From positions 1 through 7,598 of the forward strand of contig JAGCAV010000096.1 of NCBI GenBank assembly GCA_017652545.1: a DNA stretch of 7,598 bases. Direction: 5' to 3'. The notes beneath the pieces were generated by a model. That model was not told the origin of the DNA, made no database searches, and was given only the letters and a program-made list of their open reading frames with translations. Position 1 is the first letter of the stretch; every line of letters begins with the position of its first letter. Position numbers and translations under genes: made by a program. Below, one piece after another: positions 1 to 4,891 of this stretch. The stretch is from Lachnospiraceae bacterium (GTDB lineage: Bacteria; Bacillota_A; Clostridia; Lachnospirales; Lachnospiraceae).

Positions 1-360
1 CACGCCCATGCTGTCCGGTGCCGTATAGCCTTCCGCCGCGTCAAGCCCCGTCAGGGATATGGTGACCGGATGAATGAAGTTCACCAGAACAGCCACGACA
101 GCCGCACACAGCGTACTGAACAGATACAGGAAAATAACCGTCCTGAACCGGGATGCATTTCCTCCCTTCGCGTTCGCCAGGGACGATGCAACCAGCACAA
201 AGACCAGGATCGGCGCGACCGCCTTCAGGGCTCCGACAAACAGCGTACCAAGGACACTGATCCAGGTCCACCCCGGCAGCGTCAGTCCCAGGATCGCACC
301 AATCACCAGACCGATGCATATCCGCACGATCAGGCTCATTGAATTCCATTTTTTAAGCAT
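1..360 (-). CDS. sstT: Serine/threonine:Na+ symporter SstT, N-terminal part (cut by window edge)
   Basis: This is the first 120 residues of an inner-membrane symporter of the dicarboxylate/amino acid:cation symporter (DAACS) family, which imports serine and threonine with sodium. The recognisable stretch is residues 37-50 (LGTLFVGALKAVAP), nearly identical to E. coli SstT as I recall it, followed by ILVFVLVASSLAN. Hydrophobic segments lie at about 10-28, 36-62 and 73-96. The start at 360 is preceded by AGGAGG (372-377) with an 11-nt spacer; ATG at 339 is an in-frame alternative without a good binding site. The N-terminus is shorter than in E. coli. The gene follows deoD-mtnA but is separated from it by a probable terminator and has its own promoter, so it is probably an independent unit. 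The C-terminal two thirds lie outside the window, so integrity cannot be judged. Confidence 0.9.
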   Translation of the reverse strand, partial: MLKKWNSMSLIVRICIGLVIGAILGLTLPGWTWISVLGTLFVGALKAVAPILVFVLVASSLANAKGGNASRFRTVIFLYLFSTLCAAVVAVLVNFIHPVTISLTGLDAAEGYTAPDSMGV

Positions 361-418
361 TTCTTACCCATCCTCCTCTCAAGAGACAAATATTGATATC
401 ATTTTCAGTTGCCATCAC

Positions 419-447
419 ATTATACCAGTTGACCGGCAAAATAACCA
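419..447 (-). promoter_or_regulatory. Predicted sstT promoter (extended -10)
   Basis: On the minus strand a perfect TATAAT (419-424) is preceded by TGG, giving the extended -10 motif TG-N-TATAAT. The -35 position (442-447, TGGTTA, 17-nt spacer) is poor, which is usual for extended -10 promoters. Transcription would start near 412, giving a leader of about 50 nt with AGGAGG near its end. The hexamer CAACTG occurs twice in direct orientation around the -10 box and could be a regulator site, but this is only an observation. Confidence 0.7.
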
Positions 448-467
448 CCTGTTTTATTGAAAACAGG
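448..467 (-). other. Perfect AT-rich hairpin upstream of the sstT promoter
   Basis: CCTGTTTT and AAAACAGG form a perfect 8-bp inverted repeat around a 4-nt loop. It directly abuts the -35 region of the sstT promoter and lies just after the T-run of the mtnA terminator. The left arm motif TGAAAACAGG (458-467) recurs at 484-493. It could be a second termination element, a pausing hairpin or an operator; there is no T-run directly after it on the minus strand. Confidence 0.5.
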
Positions 468-471
468 GCAC

Positions 472-514
472 AAAAACCGGATCTGAAAACAGGCCGGTCC
501 TGCCTTGTCAGATC
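472..514 (-). terminator. Probable rho-independent terminator after mtnA
   Basis: On the minus strand GATCTGA (508-514), starting inside the mtnA stop codon, pairs perfectly with TCAGATC (480-486). An inner stem CAGG/CCTG (499-502 with 490-493) closes within it. The structure is followed by CGG and a run of five T (472-476). The interior loop makes it a moderate terminator, so some readthrough into sstT is possible. Confidence 0.55.
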
Positions 515-1583
515 ACGGTGTCATCAGCTTTCTCAGGTTGACATCAAACGGCGGATACACGATCCCGCGGTCCGTCACGATCGCTGTCAGCAGCTCATGA
601 TCCGTCACGTCAAAAGCCGGGTTATAGCACTTCACCTCCGGCAGGGCCATGGGCTCTTTGTACCACATGCTCCGGATCTCATCGGGATCGCGCTGTTCGA
701 TCTGAATGTCAGCGCCTGTGGGACAGGCCATATCGATGGTGGACGTGGGTCCAAGCGTATAGAAGGGGATCCCGTAATGCTTCGCCAGGATCGCCACCCC
801 CGAGGTTCCGATCTTGTTCGCGAAATCCCCGTTCGCCGCGATCCGGTCGCAGCCCACAAAACAAGCCTGCACCCAGCCGTTCTTCATCACAAGACTGGCC
901 ATATTGTCACAGATCAGCGTCACGTCCACTCCGGCCCGCTGCAGCTCATAGGAGGTGAGGCGCGCTCCCTGCAGCAGAGGCCTCGTCTCGTCGGAGAACA
1001 CTCTCAGGTTCACACCCTGTTCTTTTCCCAGAAGGACCGGTCCGATCGCGGTCCCGTACCGGGACGTGGCCAGCGGTCCGGCATTGCAGTGCGTCAGTAT
1101 GCCGTCCCCGTCCTTCACCAGCGTCAGGCCGTATTCGGAAATACGCCGGCACATTTCAATATCCTCGTTATGGATCTGTATGCTCTCTTCGTGCAGCAGC
1201 TCCTTCAGCTCATCCACACGCCGGCCGGAGCCGCTCTTTATCACATCCAGCATTCTCCTGACGGCCCAGCTTAAATTGACCGCTGTAGGCCGGGAGCTGT
1301 TCAGATACGCGCCGGTTTTTTCCATATCGGCCAGAAATACGTCGTAATCGGATGTTTCTTCCTGAAGCGCGAGCACATACATCCCGTAACCTGCGCAGAT
1401 GCCGATCGCGGGCGCGCCGCGCACTGCCAGGCTTTTGATGGCATCATAGATCCCCTGCGCCGTATTCAGCGTCAGATATACCTGCCGGTTCGGCAGCTGT
1501 GTCTGATCCAGAATGACCACACTCCGCTCATCTTCAGACAGATGCACGCTGCATTCCCTTCTGATCCCGTCTGTAATGACCAT
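513..1583 (-). CDS. mtnA: S-methyl-5-thioribose-1-phosphate isomerase family (MtnA-like aldose-1-phosphate isomerase)
   Basis: This cytoplasmic enzyme converts an aldose-1-phosphate to the ketose-1-phosphate; the classical substrate is methylthioribose-1-phosphate in methionine salvage. At 356 residues it has the usual family length. Visible motifs are VRGAPAIG (54-61), THCNAG with the predicted catalytic Cys166, [16 protein letters not shown] (199-214), [10 protein letters not shown] with predicted catalytic Asp246, and NKIGT (256-260). The Cys/Asp pair corresponds to Cys160/Asp240 of the B. subtilis enzyme. Most MtnA proteins that I recall read GADRI, so Cys245 is a small oddity. The start codon lies 3 nt after the deoD stop, and its GGAGGTG binding site lies over the end of deoD, so the two are translationally coupled. 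Because the partner is a nucleoside phosphorylase and no MtnK, MtnB or MtnD is nearby, the substrate may instead be 5-deoxyribose-1-phosphate, as for DrdI-type relatives. The family is certain; the exact substrate is not. Confidence 0.92.
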   Translation of the reverse strand: MVITDGIRRECSVHLSEDERSVVILDQTQLPNRQVYLTLNTAQGIYDAIKSLAVRGAPAIGICAGYGMYVLALQEETSDYDVFLADMEKTGAYLNSSRPTAVNLSWAVRRMLDVIKSGSGRRVDELKELLHEESIQIHNEDIEMCRRISEYGLTLVKDGDGILTHCNAGPLATSRYGTAIGPVLLGKEQGVNLRVFSDETRPLLQGARLTSYELQRAGVDVTLICDNMASLVMKNGWVQACFVGCDRIAANGDFANKIGTSGVAILAKHYGIPFYTLGPTSTIDMACPTGADIQIEQRDPDEIRSMWYKEPMALPEVKCYNPAFDVTDHELLTAIVTDRGIVYPPFDVNLRKLMTP

Positions 1584-1586
1584 GGT

Positions 1587-2318
1587 TTACACCTCCGCTC
1601 CCGCGGCGGTCTTTAAGGCCACCTCCATCATCTCATGAAAGCTGTCCTGGCGCTCGGCAGCACTCAGTCCTTCTCCCGTGAACACCAGATCGGAGATCTG
1701 GAACATGGCCAGGGCCTTTTTCCCGGCGGCCATGGCGGTCAGATACAGGCCTGCAGCTTCCATTTCCACAGCCAGCAGCCCCAGGGCCCTCGCTTTCTGA
1801 TTGACTTCCCTGTCCGGATGATAGAAAAAGTCCGAGGTATAGACCGAGCCGACCCGCGCATGGACCCCAAGTTCATCCGCGGCATTCACGGCTGCGCGCA
1901 GGAGATCATAACTGGCTGTGGGGGCAAGGATACCCGGCAGATTATAGGATGTCGCCATGCCCGAATTTGTGGAGGCTGACATGGCAATGACCAGGTCACG
2001 GACCTTTACGTCATCCCCGATCCCTCCGGCCGACCCGATCCGGATGATGGCTTCCACGCCGAAGAAGGTGAACAGTTCATAGGCGTACAGGGTAAAGGAC
2101 GGCATGCCCATGCCGGAACCCATGACCGAAACCTCCTTTCCCTCAAAGGTTCCCGTATATCCGTACATGTTGCGGACATCATTGAACAGGACCGGATTTT
2201 CGAGATAATGCTCCGCCACATATTTTGCCCTGAGCGGATCGCCGGGCATCAGGACAACTTTGGCTACATGTGTCCCCTCTTTCAGTTCGATACAGGCGGA
2301 CGGTGAAGATTTCATCAT
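1587..2318 (-). CDS. deoD: Purine nucleoside phosphorylase, DeoD family
   Basis: This cytoplasmic phosphorolytic enzyme (hexameric in the family) splits a purine nucleoside into base and pentose-1-phosphate. The product is 243 residues, the usual size. Phosphate-binding residues are seen in MPGDPLRAK (Arg30), NDVRNM (Arg49) and IIRIGSAGG (Arg93). Sugar and base contacts are in VEMEAAG (184-190), and the catalytic Asp210 and Arg223 are in SDLVFTGE...AAERQ with the family spacing of 13 residues. The short N-terminal segment SACIELKEG stands where E. coli DeoD has PHINAE, so the His that reaches the neighbouring subunit's 5'-OH site appears replaced. The start at 2318 is chosen over ATG at 2366 because AGGAGG (2327-2332) sits 8 nt upstream and the extra 16 residues do not resemble the family. 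It is first gene of a deoD-mtnA operon. The substrate may be adenosine/inosine or a 5'-modified nucleoside. Confidence 0.93.
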   Translation of the reverse strand: MMKSSPSACIELKEGTHVAKVVLMPGDPLRAKYVAEHYLENPVLFNDVRNMYGYTGTFEGKEVSVMGSGMGMPSFTLYAYELFTFFGVEAIIRIGSAGGIGDDVKVRDLVIAMSASTNSGMATSYNLPGILAPTASYDLLRAAVNAADELGVHARVGSVYTSDFFYHPDREVNQKARALGLLAVEMEAAGLYLTAMAAGKKALAMFQISDLVFTGEGLSAAERQDSFHEMMEVALKTAAGAEV

Positions 2319-2332
2319 GGCAGTTCCTCCTT
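2319..2332 (-). promoter_or_regulatory. Ribosome binding site deciding the deoD start
   Basis: AAGGAGGA on the minus strand, with AGGAGG at 2327-2332, lies 8 nt before ATG at 2318. The longer reading frame beginning at 2366 would put this site inside the coding region, and that upstream ATG falls right at the predicted transcription start with no binding site. A second ATG follows immediately at 2315. Confidence 0.85.
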
Positions 2333-2373
2333 CTTTTTCAGAGCAGATTGTCTGTACTTCAGTCATCGGTAAC

Positions 2374-2403
2374 AGTATATGATCCCCTCCCCGTAAACGT
2401 CAA
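2374..2403 (-). promoter_or_regulatory. Predicted deoD-mtnA promoter
   Basis: On the minus strand TTGACG (2398-2403) and TATACT (2374-2379) are separated by 18 nt. Transcription would start near 2367 and give a leader of about 48 nt before the deoD start. The promoter stands back to back with that of the gntR-type gene. Confidence 0.7.
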
Positions 2404-2404
2404 T

Positions 2405-2439
2405 CCGAAGGGAATGCATATTTGTTGACAGCATTTCGG
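2405..2439. promoter_or_regulatory. Inverted repeat between divergent promoters, candidate operator
   Basis: AATGC (2413-2417) and GCATT (2431-2435) form an inverted repeat with a 13-nt spacer. An outer pair, CCGA (2405-2408) and TCGG (2436-2439), extends it with unequal gaps. It covers the plus-strand -35 box and the 21 bp between the two -35 boxes, where a bound regulator could affect both promoters. The neighbouring GntR-type protein is the natural candidate, but no family consensus operator is recognised. Confidence 0.35.
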
Positions 2440-2454
2440 GATTACTATTATAAT
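2425..2454 (+). promoter_or_regulatory. Predicted promoter of the gntR-araC regulator operon
   Basis: Consensus TTGACA (2425-2430) and TATAAT (2449-2454) are separated by 18 nt. Transcription should start near 2461, giving an untranslated leader of about 89 nt. The -10 box lies in a perfect 10-bp palindrome, TATTATAATA (2446-2455), which may be coincidental in an AT-rich element. Confidence 0.8.
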
Positions 2455-2549
2455 ATTTTATCAAAATGCCGGGTACTGCGCAGCGGGCAATCTCTTTGCC
2501 GGGCTTTTCGTATGCCATGAACCGGTCAGTAAAACGCAGGAGGTAATCC

Positions 2550-3260
2550 GTGCCGATCCGCAGTATTGGACATCAGAATATGACAGATGCCGTATTTGAT
2601 CAGCTGACATCCATGATCACAAACGGTGAATGGAAACCGGGTGATAAGATCCCCTCAGAGATGGATCTCGCGCAGCTGATGGGTGTCTCGCGCATCACCA
2701 TACGGGCTGCCATACAAAGGCTTGTCAGTCTCGGCATTCTGAGCAGACAGCAGGGAAGCGGGACCGTTATCCGTGAATACGCGGGGGCGGATCACATCTC
2801 AAATCTGATGCCCATGCTGGTCCTGACCATGCCCGATCTGAAAGTGATGACGGAGTACCGGATCATTCTGGAATGCGGCGCCGCAGAGCTTGCCGCCTCG
2901 CGCTGTACGCCCGATGATCTTCTAAAGCTGAAAGCGAATTACGCAAAACAGGAGCATCTGACAAAGGCCAGGGAGGACACCTCCCAGATCGACCTGCAGT
3001 TTCATTTCCTGATCGCGGAAACATCCAGGAACCCTCTTGTCATCCAGACCGAGCAGATCATGCGCGCCTCCTTTCTGACCGCCATGCAGAGTCTGAAAAA
3101 ATTCACGGACGACGAGCTGTGCCTCTACTACCACAGCAGCATCATTAATGCACTGGAGGCCAACGACCCCGTGCAGGCGCAGAAGCTGATGCGTGATCAT
3201 CTGGATAACAACCTGAAAATGATCAGGGAAGAGGAAGAAAAGCAAAAAGGCCATGTTTGA
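2550..3260 (+). CDS. GntR-family transcriptional regulator, FadR subfamily (FCD domain)
   Basis: This is a 236-residue DNA-binding regulator. The winged helix-turn-helix is at about 12-76, with the typical GEWKPGDKIPSEMDLAQ, SRITIRAAIQRL and the wing ending in GSGTVI. The C-terminal all-helical FCD ligand domain is at about 95-225. Its expected metal/ligand residues are present as Asp148 and His152 (DLQFHFLIAE), His195 and His217. Family members usually respond to organic acids, sugar acids or amino acid derivatives and repress nearby catabolic genes. The start is GTG at 2550, supported by AGGAGG (2538-2543) with a 6-nt spacer. It is transcribed divergently from deoD and overlaps the following araC-type gene by 8 nt. 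Likely targets are its own promoter, deoD-mtnA, or the convergent TRAP operon; the sequence does not say which. The ligand is unknown. Confidence 0.93.
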   Translation: MPIRSIGHQNMTDAVFDQLTSMITNGEWKPGDKIPSEMDLAQLMGVSRITIRAAIQRLVSLGILSRQQGSGTVIREYAGADHISNLMPMLVLTMPDLKVMTEYRIILECGAAELAASRCTPDDLLKLKANYAKQEHLTKAREDTSQIDLQFHFLIAETSRNPLVIQTEQIMRASFLTAMQSLKKFTDDELCLYYHSSIINALEANDPVQAQKLMRDHLDNNLKMIREEEEKQKGHV

Positions 3261-3936
3261 TTATCAGGAAGAATGCCGCAGGCTGGTAAAATATATCTCA
3301 ATCGGTGATTTTCAGGAAGCAAGGATCCGCTGCGACATCCTGTTTGAAAAGATCTGCCAGTCGAACCGGACCAGCGCCGATTATATCAGGCATATCCTGT
3401 TCTATCTGCAGGACAGGCTTTATGAGTACGGACTGGCCCGCCATATTATAAGAGAACAAGGTCCCGACCTGCCTGAATACGCAGTTCGGGACCTTGACAA
3501 CTTTTCAAAAGCCACAAAGGATATCCGCTCTCTTCTTGAGCAGATCATCCGTTCGCAGGTCTGTCTCGAGACCGGGCAGAAAGCCAGCCATGAGACTGTA
3601 CAGGATGCCCAGGCCTATATCCTGGAGCACTATCGGGACGAGAACCTTTCTCTTCCGATGATCGCGGAGCAGCTTATGGTCAGTCCCGCCTATCTGAGCA
3701 AATTATTCTCATCCAATCTGGGGATGAGCATTTCCGAATATATTTCCAGACTGCGCATCCAGTATGCAAAAACGCTGCTCTCCGGCAAGGACCCCGTCAG
3801 GGTGGAGCAGGCAGCAGCGTCTTCCGGTTTCTTTACGGTTCAGACCTTCATCCGGACATTCAAGAAGTATGAAAACATGACACCCGGTGCTTATCAGTCC
3901 AGGGCGCGCAGGAAGAACCCGGTCCTTCACTCATAA
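3253..3936 (+). CDS. Short AraC-family transcriptional regulator
   Basis: The 227-residue protein ends in an AraC/XylS double helix-turn-helix at about 115-218. The first HTH is around 133-157 (LSLPMIAEQLMVSPAYLSKLF) and the second around 182-206, followed by the signature-like MTPGAYQ (209-215). The first 110 residues hold no cupin, receiver or membrane sensor. They are predicted helical and resemble the helical linker that precedes the HTH in YesN-type Firmicute regulators (IGDFQEARIRCDILFEKI). The protein therefore looks like a DNA-binding output half without its sensor. Its ATG lies inside the end of the gntR-type gene (8-nt overlap), with only a weak purine-rich binding site (GGGAAGAGG, rather far upstream), so its translation probably depends on the upstream gene. 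Its stop is 9 nt from the stop of the convergent AEC gene. The target and signal are unknown. Confidence 0.88.
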   Translation: MFDYQEECRRLVKYISIGDFQEARIRCDILFEKICQSNRTSADYIRHILFYLQDRLYEYGLARHIIREQGPDLPEYAVRDLDNFSKATKDIRSLLEQIIRSQVCLETGQKASHETVQDAQAYILEHYRDENLSLPMIAEQLMVSPAYLSKLFSSNLGMSISEYISRLRIQYAKTLLSGKDPVRVEQAAASSGFFTVQTFIRTFKKYENMTPGAYQSRARRKNPVLHS

Positions 3937-3966
3937 AAAACCATATCAGCCGGTCACTCCGGCGAT
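3935..3966 (-). terminator. Rho-independent terminator of the TRAP-isomerase-UroD-AEC operon
   Basis: On the minus strand ATC-GCCGG, loop AGTGA and CCGGC-GAT (3945-3966) form an 8-bp stem with a one-base bulge. ATGG and six T (3935-3940) follow. The hairpin includes the last codons of the AEC gene, and the T-run overlaps the araC stop codon. No T-run follows on the plus strand, so it should act in one direction only. Confidence 0.65.
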
Positions 3967-4878
3967 CACGGCATAGCCGATCACCGTCAGGACCGTGTAC
4001 ACGGCCAGTACGCCTGAGAGGTATTCTTCCTCATTGCGGTTGATCGTAAACATCGTCAGGTTAAATGCGGGCGGCATGACAAAGAACAGAAGCACTGCCT
4101 GCCTGTACAGCTGGTTGCCGGGGAATATCAGCGGCGTCAGTGAAAAGACCACGATCCCAAGGACACAGTAGATCAGGGCTCTGGACGCAACCGACCGCAG
4201 CGTCTCGTTCCAGTTGATGTGACTGAAAGTCAGCCCGTAACCGATCGTCATGATCTTTACCGCTCCGGTAGGACTTCCCAGGAAACTCAGGACACTGCTG
4301 ATGGACTCCCCTGCAGGTGTGGAAGCCAGAACAGGCCCGATGCCCGTTGCCGACAGGAGGATGCCCGCCACAATGGCAATATTCAGCGGGCGGATCAGTG
4401 ACCGCGCGATTTCCTTCCCTGTTTTTGCGTTGTTCTGCCGAAGCTGAAGCAGCGTCATCACGACCGGCCACTGAATCAGCGCGTTTCCGACATCCAGAAG
4501 CGCAAAATGGTACAGGTTTTCCTGCCCGGTCAGGAGGATCATCATGGCATAGCCGATGCTTCCGCCTTCTATTGTCGTACACAGGAACGGCGTTATATCA
4601 CGCTTCACGCCAAGCAGCCTGGGCACAACAAAACCGGCCGCAAAGGCGATGGCGGTAACAGCCGCCATCACCAGCACCATCATCCCTTCTCTCCAGGTAA
4701 ATTTCATGGACCAGAACGCTCCGAACAGGGTAGCCGGAAGCGTAAAGTTCACAACAAACGATTTGATCTGGCCGATACCCTCCTGCGTGATCAGTCCGCT
4801 GCTTCTGGCGATCATACCGACAGCCAGCATGGCAATGATCGGGAGCACTACATTCAGGATACCTGTTACTCTATCCAT
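3946..4878 (-). CDS. AEC (auxin efflux carrier) family transporter
   Basis: This 310-residue polytopic membrane protein has about ten hydrophobic segments (roughly 5-25, 37-57, 66-86, 100-117, 123-144, 163-180, 196-218, 228-252, 258-278, 285-308), the layout of two five-helix repeats seen in the AEC family. Typical features are the charged linker after helix 1, VVNFTLPATLF (42-52) with the helix-breaking Pro, EGGSIGYAMM (104-113), and MPPAFN (268-273) in the second repeat. Bacterial members carry small carboxylates such as malate or malonate, in either direction. It is the last gene of the minus-strand operon, 13 nt after the UroD-family gene, with a modest binding site AAGAGGG before ATG 4878. 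A role in exporting an acidic end product or importing a related acid fits the context, but this is inference. Confidence 0.88.
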   Translation of the reverse strand: MDRVTGILNVVLPIIAMLAVGMIARSSGLITQEGIGQIKSFVVNFTLPATLFGAFWSMKFTWREGMMVLVMAAVTAIAFAAGFVVPRLLGVKRDITPFLCTTIEGGSIGYAMMILLTGQENLYHFALLDVGNALIQWPVVMTLLQLRQNNAKTGKEIARSLIRPLNIAIVAGILLSATGIGPVLASTPAGESISSVLSFLGSPTGAVKIMTIGYGLTFSHINWNETLRSVASRALIYCVLGIVVFSLTPLIFPGNQLYRQAVLLFFVMPPAFNLTMFTINRNEEEYLSGVLAVYTVLTVIGYAVIAGVTG

Positions 4879-4891
4879 TTTCCCTCTTTCC

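Noticed and set aside
41..349. Minus-strand frame of 102 codons at the left edge
   Set aside because: The neighbouring frame encodes SstT with clear membrane segments and conserved motifs; this frame is Cys/Gly-rich and without a match.
480..493. 14-nt identical match GATCTGAAAACAGG with 6903-6916
   Set aside because: The second copy lies inside the isomerase-like coding sequence. A match of this length has roughly a 1-in-10 chance within the window, and no further similarity flanks it.
393..1274. Plus-strand open frame of 293 codons opposite mtnA
   Set aside because: It lies antisense to a clear mtnA gene, its product is rich in His, Arg and Gln without family features, and it has no binding site. 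It is a frame shadow.
2319..2366. Extra 16 N-terminal residues of deoD from ATG 2366
   Set aside because: The strong AGGAGG site lies inside this stretch and the residues do not resemble the DeoD N-terminus; the -10 box lies only 8 nt away from this ATG.
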